The notes beneath the pieces are model-generated. The model did not search any database. It was given only the letters and a program-made list of their open reading frames with translations, and was not told the origin of the DNA. From Basidiobolus meristosporus CBS 931.73 (lineage: Eukaryota; Basidiobolomycota; Basidiobolomycetes; Basidiobolales; Basidiobolaceae), in contig MCFE01000013.1 of assembly GCA_002104905.1 (NCBI GenBank), positions 186,001-250,000 on the forward strand: 64,000 nucleotides of DNA. The letters run 5' to 3'. The position numbers and the translations under genes are program-made. This document shows, one piece after another, positions 22,301 through 34,526 of this stretch. Each line of letters begins with the position of its first letter. Position 1 is the first letter of the stretch.

Positions 22301-22958
22301 AGACATGTCAAATTGCAGGGACTACCATATCCCAATCTCATCAAGAATATAACCTTCAAGTCTGTCATGGATGTTATGAGTTGGTGCATGGAGGACAGCC
22401 AGGACAAGTCAGAAAATACTTAGAACAGATGTGCACATGGAGAAACCTATGCCTATGTCATTAAGAAGCTAAGCAGCCCCAAAAGATGGATAATCAGTCA
22501 AGTAATCCAAAGTTGGGTTGGGTGCAACATTCAATTAATTTTTATTAGGAGCTCTCTACCATTTTATGCTGGATTTCTTATGGCAACAAGCCAACTTCTA
22601 CATCATTTAATATGTAATTTACACAAATAAGAGCCAGAGCGTACCTATAAGTGGGACTAGAATCTGGTTGGGAGAAGGAATATATTGGCTAAGTACCAAG
22701 AAGTTCTTTGCTGATATTCAGGAGGCATTCATGGCAGAAGTGGCAACAACCAAGCATATGTTTGCAAGATGTATATGTTACCAGCAGTACAAGGTATATG
22801 GCAACTTTGCAAGTATCACACTAAAAAGCCGTCAAGTTGAGGTTATAGTAGTTTGCCATTTGCAGCAGGTGTGCATGTTGGTAGAAGTTGGTAAGCAGGA
22901 GGCCATAGTGTTTTTTGATTCCAGCTGTATGTGGAATACCCAAGGTAGTAGAGGGTGA
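19376..22958 (+). pseudogene. tnp2: CACTA d tnp2 transposase, split by a GYP2 solo LTR
   Basis: tnp2-type CACTA transposase. The expected start codon is ATA at 19371-19373. The N-terminal C2H2-like segment (RPCGYCTKPLNC-like) is followed by an acidic linker (SSDKEGLLMDCEPISP), then a CPNFQ/CSHSRYIPV zinc segment and the Transposase_21 core: FALALDGFSLNKYSTS with the catalytic D of LALDGF, followed by SCRPLILIYLNLPP. The second DTPA block is deleted near 20570. The GYP2 LTR at 20943-22013 interrupts it; codons resume at 22014 (HCKHWESFVDIVGIF-like) and end near 22958. Multiple stops and shifts. Confidence 0.8.
20943..22013 (-). repeat. GYP2 solo LTR in tnp2 d
   Basis: 1,071 bp, TGTGGTGGTG...CCCCACTACA on the plus strand, antisense to the element. 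It sits between GAAGCTGC and CCATTCCTACC, which together restore the tnp2 sequence seen at 38215. A conserved 100-codon frame inside is an LTR by-product, not a gene. Confidence 0.88.
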
Positions 22959-23423
22959 GCAAATAAAGAGGGGTGATTCTACAGTGGAATATATGAATTG
23001 CACAAGGGAAGGTAGAAAAAGAAAATACTATTTGGTAAATTGGTACGGTAGCTCATATTGAACCAACTGTAGGTTGCCATACTGTCTTAATAATGCCTTA
23101 AGATTCTTGCTGTGAGGCCACTGATAAACCATCAAGTTTTTTGCCATGTAAGGCAATTGGATGTCCTGGCTGGTTAGATCCATTTAAAATTGTTTTAGAG
23201 CACTACAAGACTACAAAAATGCCATTCAATTATTGTCACAGCACCAATCAAGCCCTGTCAAGTGGCATAACTTTGTTTGGCAGTAAAATCAGTAATATGC
23301 CATCATGATCCCATCATATGATTGTCAACAGAGTCACTATTTCCAAGCTGCTAGTATTATGACAGTCTCCAAGCAAAATCCTGACAGCTGATCAACAATG
23401 GTTCCTCCCACAGGACCAAAGGG

Positions 23424-24091
23424 ATAGCCAGAAACAGTTGGAAAATACTAAGGACAGATGGGCACATGGAGAAACCTATGCCCTTTGCATAAAGAGGCTA
23501 GGCAGCCCCAGTGTGTGTATAATCAGTAGAGTAATGCAAAGTTGGGCTGGGTGCTACAGGTAAATGATTTTTGATAGGAAACTCTACCAAGGTACGCCAG
23601 ATTTTTCTCCATCACAAGCCATTTTTCACACCATTCAGTACAGAATTCACACAAGCAAGAGCCAAAGCACAGATATAAGGGGGACATGAATCCAGCAGGG
23701 AGAAGGAAAACTCTGGTACAACACAAAGAACTTCATTCCATATAGTCAGGAGGTATCCATTAGAAAAGTTGGCAGCAACCAAGCATATGCTTGCAAGATG
23801 TATGTGTCACCAGTAGTATAGCGTAAAAGACAACTTTGCAAGTATCACACCAAAAAGCCATAAAGTTGATGTAATAGAAATGTGTCAATCGCAGCAGGTG
23901 TGTGCATTTGAGGAGGTCAGTAAGCAGGAGGCCATAGTTTTTTTTGATACAAACTATGTGGAATATCCTAGGCTGTAGTGGGTAAGCAAATAAAGAAAGG
24001 TGATTCTACAATGGCAGTAGTTGATGGGCAATAAAGGGGAGGTAGAAAAAGGAAATACCATCTGGTATATTGGTACAATAGTCTCATACAG
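23424..24091 (+). pseudogene. CACTA e: tnp2 C-terminal half, part 2
   Basis: Continues 16803-17611 directly after the ATA duplication: the GQMGTWRNLCP-like, KLGWVLQ-like and final VEVIEMCQ...KQEAIVFF blocks, then subterminal sequence. It includes the region of the tnp2 intron (GTAATGCAAAG... up to TTTGATAG). Ends where CACTA f begins. Confidence 0.72.
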
Positions 24092-24487
24092 CTCTATGAA
24101 AAATTATTTGTTGATCCTGTCAAAAGGTTGTCACAGGTTCCAAGTTCCAAGACTAAGAGGTATTGACCCCATCAGGACACTATGCAAAGACTGTCAAAAA
24201 TTATCTCACCCCAAATGTATTAAAAAACTGAGTCAAACTTTTTCATCACAACAATGCATAAGTAGCTTTTGATTGGTTCTCTGCCAATTTTCTCATATTC
24301 TTATCCCAGACACTCTATTACCTCATACATTTGTGTGCATTGATTGGCTATTCCACTTTTTCACACTCCTTACTATCTGACTCAACCGCTTCTCTTACTT
24401 TTAATGCATACAAATTGATTTATTTCCATTGAAACTTCAGTTGTACCTCAAGTGCCAATTGCATTGACCTATACAAGTCCCTATGCC

Positions 24488-25676
24488 CTACACTAACATT
24501 AAGCCCAACCCCACACTCAACAAGTAACTCCATGAAAATTCACCATTAAATAGGTATTTCTGCTGTGTCACTCCTTTTCCATGACTTTGGCAGAAACCCT
24601 ACAGCTTTATGTCACTGTTCATTCACTGGTTTCCATACATCCTGGCCTTCAGCCAGCACTTAAAGGTTTAGCACCTCATCTGCCAATCTTGGCAATAAGT
24701 TGTTGCAATATTCAAGTGAATTTTCTTGAGCATTGTGCTTAAAGAGGCACAACCATCTCTTAGTGTGCACATTAATGTTCCAAAGTTCCACTGAAGGTAT
24801 TGTGATAACCTATTGAGTTCATGATGTTGCTACTTTATCTGTCAGTGAGATCACCACTCTGTCAACAATGGAGGACATGGAGACTGTAGTAGACAAGCTG
24901 CCTTTCTCTGCAAACCCATCTACCTCACTGGACTGTAGCTCAACTGGCTGCGCTTCCAACTCCTGTGAAAACAGCTCTTTTGTTGTTGGTAACTCTTCTT
25001 GGCTATGATGGGATTCAGTCTGTTCCAGGCTTGCGGTGTTAATTGGCAAGAGTTGCAGCTTTTTTCCCATGCCTCCCTGTCTCTGATTGGGTAGACTTTG
25101 CTTATTACTGCCAGGTCTTTGACTACTACTTCCTCTGAGTGCTTCTTGCATTAAACTACATTTTCTCCTTCATAAATGCCACTTTGATGCATCTCTTTAG
25201 GCCAGCTGGTCCCTTGCTGGCACTCTGCAAGCAACCTGTTGCTTCTTTCCTACTTATTTCAGGCTCTCAGCCCATGCTGTTATGGTCTCCCAAGGTAGCC
25301 ACTTGCTTTTATCATCTCCAGGCCCTTCACTACTACTTTGAATGAGTGCTTCTTGAGTAGAACTAATGTTTTCCTTGGAAAATGTTGTGCTGGTGCATCT
25401 GTGTCTTCTGGCACTTCCCTTGTAAGCACTCTTCTAGCTACCTGATGCTTGTTTGGAGCTTTTAGCCCTGCTTGTGATGGGTTCTTGAGGAAGCCATTGG
25501 CTTTAACCATTGCACCCTTATTTTTCTGCCTTTGATAGTTTTTGCTACTCTTGAGGTACTTTGTAGCATATCATTGCTGGCCCATAATCAGTTTGCTTGT
25601 TTGAAACCAGGAAAATGCTTATGGAACAAGTCAAGCATGATCTGCTTGGCCTTGAGTCCCAGATGGTCCCATGCAA
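24488..25676 (-). pseudogene. CACTA f ORF2 C-terminal two-thirds
   Basis: Conserved C-terminal domain around 24700-24800, the QEELPTTKELFSQELEAQPV block, one repeat unit with GSNKQSLPN, and an upstream repeat unit at 25250-25480 (KHQVARRVLTREV-like). The central conserved domain begins just before the 25676 breakpoint. Several shifts. Confidence 0.7.
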
Positions 25677-26960
25677 CAAGCAATAAGCCATTGGCCAGAA
25701 TATTGAATTAATCAGAAACTGGAGATATTAACCATACATAGTATCTGGTGGAGCAAATGCTTCCCAATGGTAGCAATGCAGTAGCTTTTCATCAAAATCC
25801 CTTTACTAATGACCAAGCTATACATAGGGTATTTCAAGCTAATTGAGCCCTTTGAGATACCAGTGATGTTTGAACAAATTTACAAGATATTACAGAGTAG
25901 TTTCTACCTGAAGCACTTATCAAGGGCTCTAAAAGATACTCTACTATGAATATGAAATAATTCAAATTGCAGGAATGGATGAGCTGGATATGTATTTATT
26001 CCAGTGCCCATCTCAAGCACTCCTTCCAGGTGTACATTAAGAATAGGGGGGTCACATGTTGACATAGTAGCAATATTTATCTAGAAGTAGCTCTCCAATG
26101 TCAACTTGATGTGTTTACAGCCTTTATGCAGGGAGTTTGTGACGGAATTTGAGCAACCATACTACAAGCATAGAGCTGAATCCATAGGACTCTGTTATAA
26201 CTGTAGCCATTCTTCATTCCATCTTGCTTGATGTATGGAAAATATTGGGCCTTGCTACATCCTTTGGGAATACCCTATGGAGCAGGTGTGTGGGGAGATA
26301 GGAAGATAAGTCATGTTGCAGGTACTACCACATCCCAGTCTCATCAAGAATATTACCTTCAGGTCTGCCATGGATGTGATGGTTAGCACATGATGGACAG
26401 CCAAAAGAACTGGAAAATATGAAGGACAGATGTGCACATGTAGACACCTATGCTTTAAAAGTCAATGCCTTTGGTATTTAGAGCTAAGCAGCCATAATGC
26501 ATGGGTAGTCAGTTGAGGAATGCAAAGTTGGACTGGGTGCAACAAGAGATTAATTTTTATTCAAACACTGACTAAAGTATGTCCAATTTCTCTTGGTTCC
26601 AAGCCAATTTCTACACCATTGATATGGAATTCACACAAATAAGAGCCAGAGCACACCTATAACAGGGACTAAATACAGTAAGGGGAAGGAATATATGTTA
26701 GCTAAATACCAAAAAGTGCTTTACAGATATTCTGGAGGCTTTCATAGCAAAAGTGGCAGCCACCAAGTATATGTCTGAAAGTTGTATATGTTACCAGCAA
26801 TTCAAGGTTTATGGAAATTTGCAAGTATAGTACTAAAGAGCTGGAAAGCTGAGGTGATAGATGAACTTCAATTGAGATTGGTGTGCATATATGCAGAGAT
26901 TTGTAAGCAGGAGACCATAGTTTCTTTTGATTTAAACAACATGTGCAATACCTAGGTAGT
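25677..26960 (+). pseudogene. CACTA f tnp2 C-terminal half
   Basis: Aligns with 37860-39120. The HKPLAR-like start is lost. The GHFKLIEPFEIPVMF-like region, the FGFEQPYYKHRAE-like region and the terminal KQETIVSF block are visible in three frames with many stops. The intron acceptor region has lost its AG (TTTTTATTCAAAC). Subterminal sequence follows to 27427. Confidence 0.7.
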
Positions 26961-27427
26961 AATGGGTATGCAATAAAGAGGGGATTTTACAGTGGAAATA
27001 TGAATGGTGCAAGGGTAGGAAAAAAATACCATTTATTCATTGTAGCATTATACAGAACTAACTGTAGGCTGATGTACAGCTGTCCTAATGCAATTGGAGG
27101 TTTGCAATGAGGCTGTCAGAACACCATCAAGTTTCCTGTCATATGAGGCAACTGGATGTATTTGCCAGTTAGAGCTGCTCAAATACCTGTGGAGTGCATG
27201 AAGACTGTTAGAATTCCATGGAGCTCTTGTCAAAAGACTGCTCAAACACCGTCAAGCTTTTAACTTAATTTAGCAGTAAAACTAGCAAGACACCATTACA
27301 ACCCCATCAAAAGATTGTGTAGAGGGTCCTTTATTCCAAATTGCCAGCATTATGACAGCCTCCTTGTATGATCCTGACAGCTGATCCAGATTGGATCAAC
27401 CCATATAACCCAAACATTTTCATAGGG

Positions 27428-27559
27428 GGAGGTCTGCTTATCTGCTGTGAAGCCAGTACCTACAGTATCAAGAGTTGTCACTTTTAGTAAAGTTCAAATC
27501 TAGTTAATATTGGTATGGTATTGTGCTGGCCTGTTAATAACTTTTTTTATGAGAGATAC
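27428..27559. other. Unassigned spacer
   Basis: About 130 bp between the CACTA f end and an ORF2 scrap. Nothing recognised. Confidence 0.3.
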
Positions 27560-27894
27560 TTAGTTGGATTAGCAATACAAGACCTGGCAGTGGTAAAGAT
27601 GCAGAGACAGGAAGGAAAGTCTACTCAGACAAGAGACATAGAAATATGAGAAAAAAGCTGCAGCTATCATCAATAAAACCTGCTAACCTTGAAGACTCTG
27701 AATCTCATAGTGGCCTGGTAGATTCACCAACAACACAATAGTTACTTGACCCCTGTTTGAACTGGCCTCAGTTGTGCCACTCTTTGGTGCACTGGCTGAA
27801 CTAGTGGAGTAAGATGTTTCTTCTACCATAGCCTCCACATCCTGCACTGCAAACAGAGCGCAAGTCCCACTGGCAAGCAATGCAAGAAGTTACC
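27560..27894 (+). pseudogene. CACTA ORF2 scrap, plus strand
   Basis: Short remnant matching ORF2 from the GSDKGRGE-like segment through the SLEQTES-H-QEELP-like and EVDEFAE-like segments (compare 55880-56190). Heavily diverged; oriented opposite to the adjacent copy g. Confidence 0.55.
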
Positions 27895-29397
27895 ATCCAA
27901 AGGCTGTCATATAATTTGATCTCACAACTAAGAGGTATTGTTGCCCTAAGGACTAACCGCAAAGTTCATTAATAACTTGCACCTCAGATTTCACCATTAA
28001 TCTGATCACGGCTGTTCATTGCTGGTCTACATGATTAGTTTTAAATGGTCCCTGCCAATAATTGCACCTTCTGATTACAGACATTCAATCATCTCTTGTA
28101 TTTGTGCTCATTGGTTGGTTATTACTTCATTTTCATTTCCATACTTCCAGGCTTGGATGATGCTCTTGTGCTTTATGAGCATAAGTTGGTATATTCTCAT
28201 TTAGTCTTCATTGTTACTAGATTGCCAGTTATACTAAGCCATGCAAGTCCCTATATCTAGCACTAGCATTAAGCTCAGCCATAGATTCAGTTAGTAATTT
28301 TACTAAAATCATGCATCTAATAAGTTCTTCTGCATTAGACCTTGCCCATTACATTAGCATGAACCCTATTGCTTTATGCCATTGTTCATCTATTAGTCCC
28401 CAAATATCTTGGTCTTCAGCCAGCCTGGCAAGCTGTGGCACCTCATCTATTAGTAGCTAATATAATATCTATCCCAAGACTCAACAAGTAACTCCACCAA
28501 GTCCACCACTTAATGTGTTTCTCTACTGTAATGCCCTGTTTCCTTGACTTTGACAGGAACTTACATCTTGGTGCCATTTTTTGTTCACTGGTTGCAAGAT
28601 ACTCAGGTCTTCAGCTTATACTGCAAGTTCTAGCACCTTATTAGATCCTTGTAATATTCAACCATGCTTACTTGGGCATTGCACTTGTAGAAGTGCTGCA
28701 CCTGTTTGCTGTGCCTGTTATGTATCCAAATTTACACTGTAGGCACCACAATAGTCCTGTTATTTCTTGATGTTGCTGTGCTCTCAGTTTGTGGGATCAC
28801 CACTCTCTATAGTGGATAGCATAGAGGCTGTAGTAGATGAGTTGCCTTTGTCTTCAAACTCATCAACTTAACTGAGTGTAGCTTAGCTGGCTGCTCCTCC
28901 CGCACTGGAAATAACAGCTATTGTCATCTCAGTAATTCTTATTGGCATGTACAGTGATGGCTCTGAATAAGAAGACCTAATGATAGACTGGGAGCCTTTC
29001 TCCCTTAACAATAGTGCCATGCATGAAACTTATAAAGTCCCAATATTCAATAAGAGAACACTAGTGGAAAAAATGCTAAGGATACTTTATGGAGCCATCT
29101 GAGTCTAGTTGTCCATTTACTGGTGGGTGATAAAATGTTGTGACACAAAAAGTTGCATGTTTTCACCATTGTTAACAACAGGGGCTTTGAAGATATGCTG
29201 CTACATCTGGCCAAAATATTTCTTGGATGCAGCTGTTCATGCACATTATAGAAATGGACAACCTTCATGCTGCTGGCAACATATGCTGCAGGGGCCAGTC
29301 CGATAATATCTTGTATCAATTGCATGGCATTCACATGGGGATATGCCACTATTGTAATGCTTCCAACTAATTAGCAATTGACCATTGTAATCATGTC
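27895..29397. mobile_element. CACTA g: deleted remnant
   Basis: 27895-28330 is ORF2-side subterminal sequence (AAGGCTGTCATATAATTTG, AAGAGGTATTG). 28330-28930 is a scrambled minus-strand ORF2 C-terminus. 28930-29397 is plus-strand tnp2 N-terminal sequence (SDGSE*EDLMID-like, then NNRGFEDMLLHLAKI). A deletion at about 28930 removed the promoter and most of ORF2. Among the most decayed copies. Confidence 0.65.
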
Positions 29398-29862
29398 AAA
29401 GTGACACCCAGTGACAAATGTGCTCACTCTGTTATCTTTTACTTTCCTATGTCTGTACTGCCCTTAATTTAGTTTGATCCAGTTTGTTGTATCTAATCAG
29501 TACTACCCCATAGGCTGGCTAACTATGATTACTAGCATCTCATGGCATAAGTTAGCCCTCACTTTATGTAAGATTGTTGCATATAAGTGCTTCTTTATTG
29601 GGCAGGTACCCACACCAGGACCTTTGGCACATGAGCAAACCATGGCATCATCACTACCATTTTCATTCTACATATAGTATCCCTATGTTACATAGGTTTC
29701 AGAGAACTAATCCAGACTGGTTAGATGTGCTGTACTTCCTAGAACCTTCTGGCATCTACTTACAGCATTCTTAGCTCATCCTGATGTCATCAAGACTTCT
29801 TATGATTTCCAGGACCTGCTGAAATACCATGATTGCTAATCACTTAGCTAGTGAAAGAAGTA
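29398..29862 (+). repeat. GYP2 LTR fragment
   Basis: Sense-orientation match to 33470-33930 (GTGACACCCA at the left, then GGCAGGTACCCACACCAGG and the TTCTGGCAT/CTTAGCTCATCCTGATG blocks). Truncated at 29862 by a HAR terminus. Confidence 0.75.
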
Positions 29863-30474
29863 AACTTGTTCCATTGTACAATGCCCAAGCATGTGGCATG
29901 AACCTTAGTTGTAAAGAGCAGTCAGGTGCAATGCTATAGCTACAAGTAGACAGGATTGCTCCTGAAAAATTCTGCAATATATAAGACAATCTTTCACAAT
30001 ATGGCACACTATAAAACAATGAGGTTGGTCTAGATGTTTTGCCAACTTGTAATGTTTGCCTCACATGCGCCATTGGATGCCACTTTTATGTTTGATAAAC
30101 CTGGCATTTGGATATGTCTCTTCAATGTGAAGCAAAGTAAATGCATAGCACAGAATAAATTACACTATTACTTACTATTTGCAAAAAGAAATGTGTTGTT
30201 TGGATCATGACAAATAATAACAACTCAGCTCAATTGCTTCATCTCCTAGATTTTCTCTCACAAGACCACTGCTGAAGCATTTGGTAGTAATTTACTTTAC
30301 ACCACTAAAATACTTCCTTCTTAGCTGCTATCATCTTGGCTATTTGTGAACTTGTAGTGAGTATTTTGCCTCCTAGTTGATGAGAGCAGTACCCAAGCTT
30401 GGCTGCGCTGAATTGCACCAGATGGTGATACAGGGCTAGCCTGAAGTGCCACATGTTGACTTGTTCTTTAGATT
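29863..30474 (-). mobile_element. HAR4: end fragment with gene 3 and the ORF2 tail
   Basis: Begins with TIR AACTTGTTCCATTG at 29863 after TA. The minus strand carries the second exon of gene 3 (MAHVRQTLQVGKTSR at 30073, then shifted), a deleted interior, and the C-terminal stretch of HAR ORF2 at 30230-30440 (block SSTRRQNT and LPNASAVV). Cut at 30475 by the GYP1b LTR. Confidence 0.7.
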
Positions 30475-30842
30475 TGTTACAAGTCTTGGTATAAGAGTTG
30501 TAGAGGAATGGGACTTTAACTAGTATTGTATTCACTAAAACTTAAACTGACCTTTATTGAGATTCCAGCAGCTCCTTATTAAATTTTTGCCAGATCAACT
30601 GCTGACTAATTGTATTTCCTAATGTAGGCTGTGGCTGATGACTCATTTGATTGCATCATCATCACCCAGTAAGATCCTACTCAATATATCTATTTCTGTA
30701 TGATAAGGATCTGTTGACTTATTTTATGACTAATGCTACTGATTTGATAGATAATACTGATATATTGATAACCTAAACATAAAACAAACAGATTTGACTA
30801 AGAACTGATCTAACGTAAACATTCAAGTGGCATATCATAACA
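30475..30842 (-). repeat. GYP1b 3' LTR
   Basis: 368 bp, TGTTACAAG...CATAACA on the plus strand; homologous to 61991-62358 and to the reverse of 39155-39521. Confidence 0.9.
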
Positions 30843-30875
30843 TTCTCCCCCATTAAGGTTGAGAGGGTTCTCCTG

Positions 30876-32508
30876 AATCTCATTTCTAGTGATACCAATA
30901 TCTTGATGGTTCAGTATTATCAGCAAGTCTTGCAAGCTTCAGTCTGTCCCTATGCACTAAGTCTTCCTAGATATTGCCTTGTTTGTCCACTAGTTGGTAA
31001 GCTGAAATGGTCATTCTCTGACAATCTTGAATGGCCCTGTCCATTTTGGCTCAAACATCTTCCAAGTGTTGTTTTTTAGCAATACAAGTTCCCAACTGTC
31101 AAGGCTTCAGGTGTTACAGTCTTATAAAATCTCTGCTTCATCTTTTCTGCACTTTGAGATACTTTGGTCTGTGCCTCTTGATGTCTTTGTTCCAGTTGCT
31201 GGTGTATACTTGGCTGACTGAGCTCATCTTCTAAGGTGTCTGTAAGCCTTGGTTGTGTGAGATCTCCTGGAATCCTTGGTTCACATCCATACACTAAGTA
31301 AAATGGCAATTGCTGGGTGGCGTTGTGTACTCTGACTCTGCATGCAAAGAGTGCTTGGTCTATTTACTCATCCCATCTACTAACAACTTCATTTACATAC
31401 TTGGTCAGCATTTTTCCAAATAATCCTTTAAACAATTAAGTGACTCCATTAGTTCTGGGGTAATATGTCAAGGTTATTAAGTGTTTGATCTGCTGCATTT
31501 CTGGGTAAGCTTCTAATGTCTTTACCATAAAGTTTGCACCTCTATTGGATAAAATCTCTACAGGGCATCCTAACTCCATAAGGATCTTGTGGTATATGAA
31601 ACTTGCAACTTCTTGTTCACTGGCTATAGGTACAGCTTTAGCCACTAGCCATTTAATGGAATGATTAATTGCTACTAGGATCCAATGGTAGCATTTCCTG
31701 GTAATTGGCAGTCCTCCAATAAAGTCAATTCCCCATCTTTCAAGTGGTCTTACAGGCTCTAAGAGAAAGAGTTCAGCAATAATCTGTGGTTGGCCTTGGT
31801 TGATTTGGCAGTTTGGGCATGTTTTCACTAGCTTCTCAATGTCATGTTTCATTCTGGGCTAACATGCTCTGGCTTTCACAAGGCTATAGGTTCCCTTCCA
31901 TTCCAAGATGTCCATATCCATTGTGTAGCTTATGTATTAAATTCAGGTGAGCTACATAAGGGCAATAGGCCATAGGGCTTCCATCAACAATTTGGTAGAG
32001 TGTTTCATCCTGTACTACAAATTTGCTGGCTTCATCACATATTATCTTCTTGATATCTTCATTTACCTCATTAGGAATGGCTTGGTCTTCCAAGTACTTT
32101 GGTAATAGGCAAGGCCAATCTGATTCATGCATCAATTTGAGTTGTGCAACTTGTTCTAATCTTGATAAGGTGTCAGCAACTGTGTTGTATTCTCTAGGGC
32201 CATAAACAATCTTCAAGTCAAGTTGCTGAATGTATTCACTCCATCTTGTCATTCTTCTAAAAAGTACCTTCTGAGTAAATATATACTTGAGGGAGGCATG
32301 ATCAGTCCTTACAGTGCATTTGACCCCTTCAATATAGCATCTCCATTTCTTCAAACAGTGTATTACAGCAAGCATCTCCTTCTCATGCACTGGATAGTTT
32401 TGTTCTGCTGAGTTCTGTTTCTTGGACCCAAAGGCAACAGGATAGTCCTTTCCCTTGTGTTCTTGGCTCAACACTCCACCAATTGCATAATCTGAAGCAT
32501 CTGTGTGT
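30876..32508 (-). pseudogene. GYP1b RNase H and integrase, broken
   Basis: Minus-strand order: RNase H (DASDYAIGGVLSQEHKGKDY, VHEKEMLAVIHCLKKW, RTDHASLKYIF), the zinc-binding domain (HNGYGHLGMEG ... CPNCQ), the integrase core (ERWGIDFIGGLPITRK, ILVAINHSIKW, ILSNRGANF), TYYPRTNGVT, then the C-terminal region PFYLVYGCEPRIPGDLTQPR. A TAA separates the zinc-binding part from its N-terminal helix near 31860. IDHATKW is INHSIKW here, and ISDRG is LSNRG, so a catalytic aspartate is lost. Confidence 0.88.
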
Positions 32509-32833
32509 GGATTCTCATTAAACAAGTACACTACTAGCAGATAATGCTGGTCATTGATTCTCATCAGCCCAAATCTGCTGCCTATCTTACACCACCAGAG
32601 CAAAATTCTGCTGCTAGTCTCACTGTTATCAGGGCCTCAATCATGGTCCAACCTGGATAGATACCTGTATCTATTACTGGAAGAGTTTTGTAGGCTTCCC
32701 AGTGGGATTACAGTAAATGGCTGTCATGGAAAAGAGCATATTATTATCTGCATTGGAGATACCCCAGCCATCAGCAAAATAGCTGGCTTTTCTGGGTACA
32801 ATGGATGGTATTGTAGTAGGGTCCAAGGTATTA
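32509..32833 (+). pseudogene. CACTA h: tnp2 core fragment
   Basis: Plus-strand piece from GFSLNKY (FSLNKYTTS) through WSNLDRYLYLLLEEFCRLPS to ICIGDTPAISKIAGFSGY, the second catalytic block of Transposase_21. Bounded left by GYP1b and right by a HAR terminus at 32834. Confidence 0.75.
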
Positions 32834-33353
32834 GACTTGTTTCATTATACTGTGCCAGGGCACATGAAGTGATCTGCATTTGCAAGGAACAATTGGGTGT
32901 GGTATTGTAGCCACCAGAAGGCAGGATTGCTCTCAGACAATTTTGCACAATGTGGGAGGATCTCACATATTATGGCACAATCTGACATGATTAGGTTGGC
33001 ACAGACAGTTGCACCAACTTATGATGTTTACATCATGTGCACAACTGGATACAATTATTGAGGTAGGTAAAATCCTGTACTTGGATTTGTTTCTTTAATG
33101 TAAATGGAAGTGAAAGCATATCATAATATAAACTGCACTGATTCTTACCATTTTGATCAGCATCACTCCAATTGGATGGTATGTAAATGGTAGATTTGTC
33201 TAAACGTATCCTGCAGCTCTAAGCCCCCAGTTGACACATTGACCAGACCACAAGCTACCTAATTTGCCATTGAATATCCCATTTTGCCCATTGAACAAGT
33301 AAATCCCTGATGTTAGCGATTGGACAAAGTGCCATAGCAAGTACACAACCAAT
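32834..33353 (-). mobile_element. HAR5: end fragment with gene 3
   Basis: TIR GACTTGTTTCATTATAC at 32834. The minus strand carries both exons of gene 3: exon 2 with VRANLI-like sequence (CANLIMSDCAII) and NPAFWWLQY, intron with GTAAGAATC donor near 33151, and exon 1 starting ATGGCACTTTGTCC near 33340. Cut at 33353 next to the CACTA i terminus, so the TATA box is missing. Confidence 0.68.
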
Positions 33354-33458
33354 TCCCTATGAAGAATTATTGAGTTGATCCCATCAAAAGGCCATTACAA
33401 AGTTAAAGTCCAGTGACTAAGAGGTAATGATCCCATCTGGACACCATCCAGAGACTGT

Positions 33459-34526
33459 TGTAGTAGGGTCACAGTGACACCCACTAACAGTTGTGCTTAT
33501 TCCCATGTTTTCTACTTCCCTATTTCCCTACTACACTTATTTAGTTCTATCCCATCTGTCTTACCTGATTAATACTGTCTCATAAGATAGTTGACACCCA
33601 CACCTATTTACCTTATTGTATAAGTTATCCCTTGCTTTATGCAGACTTCTATTTGTAAGCACTTCTAAATTAGCCAAGTACCCATGCCAGTACCTGTCAC
33701 ATATGATTAACCCATGTCATCCTTGCTACCATTTCTATACCATAAATGGTATCCCTATCTTATACAGGTTTCAGAACACTGATTCCTGATTGCTTGGATG
33801 TGCTGTGCCTCTTACAACCTTCCAGCACCTACTTAGAATACTCTTAGCTCATTTTGATGTCATTAAGATTTCTATAGATCACTGGAACCTTCTGGAACAC
33901 TATGTTGAGTAATCACTTAACCAGTGAGAAAAGTATTTAAGTGAGGCAATATCTCAAAAATAAATCATCATTCCTTTTATCAATACACAACTTGTTGATT
34001 GATGTGATCACTGCTACCTGCTGCTACCTGAACTCCCAACCCCAGACCACAGGACACTCCCAGGAAACTGTGCTGCCAGCCAACTGGCCTTGGAGGCACT
34101 ACTTGTGAGGAATACTCAGAGTATGTATCTTTTATTAGATTTGATTCTTTCCCAAGCTTGTACTTGTACAGGCAAAGATACTTTTCTGTTGTTGTAACTG
34201 CTAACTACAGCTACATTCTTGCCAAGTCTCTGCTGGCAGAGTTTACAGTTGTGTTGACTTTGAAAGCCTTGGTACATTGTCAACTCAAAGGACACTGAAC
34301 CCAGCACATACTTTTGTTGCAATGCCAACTAAGCTGGGGGTTATAGCTCAATAGTTTTCCCTTGAGAAGCTTGTGGCTTTATTCCCCATCACATTCGATT
34401 AGAGACATGACCCAAGTACTCCTAGCAAGCTTTTGCCAGAGGTTATTGTGCCCATTAAACATCCCAGACACAAAACACTTGAGAAGTGTTAGAGATATCT
34501 CTCCCTAGGACTTCTACAACACCAAA
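33459..34526 (+). repeat. GYP2 solo LTR in CACTA i
   Basis: 1,068 bp, sense orientation, TGTAGTAGGGTC...CTACAACACCAAA. Flanks CTGT / CTAT suggest a 4-bp duplication with one transition. Removing it rejoins the subterminal repeat (GAGACTGT + TATGGAAAATAATTGC), as in copy j (CAGAGACCGTTG... reversed). Confidence 0.85.

Larger units (their letters stand above)
17612..23423. mobile_element. CACTA d: nearly complete two-gene element
   Basis: Left terminus CTCTATGAAAAG (A-to-T in CACTA), ORF2 on minus, promoter, tnp2 on plus, subterminal region. Flanked by GTA (17609-17611) and ATA (23424-23426), a 3-bp target duplication with one transition. The interrupted sequence in copies i and j reads ACA at that point. 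The right terminus is degraded (CCAAAGGG). It lies inside tnp2 copy e and carries a GYP2 solo LTR. Confidence 0.82.
24092..27427. mobile_element. CACTA f: internally deleted element
   Basis: Left terminus CTCTATGAAAAATTATT at 24092, right terminus TTTTCATAGGG at 27427. ORF2 (minus) runs only to its middle and is joined at 25676/25677 to the second half of tnp2 (plus). The divergent promoter and both N-termini are therefore gone. It could have moved only if proteins were supplied by another copy. Confidence 0.75.
30475..32508 (-). mobile_element. GYP1b: 5'-truncated Ty3/gypsy
   Basis: One LTR (30475-30842), the polypurine tract and the 3' half of pol. The 5' end stops at 32508 inside RNase H, fused to a tnp2 piece reading the same way as the plus strand. 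No second LTR. Confidence 0.85.

Noticed and set aside
27048-27245. 65-codon minus frame
   Set aside because: Falls in tnp2-side subterminal sequence that is non-coding in every copy.
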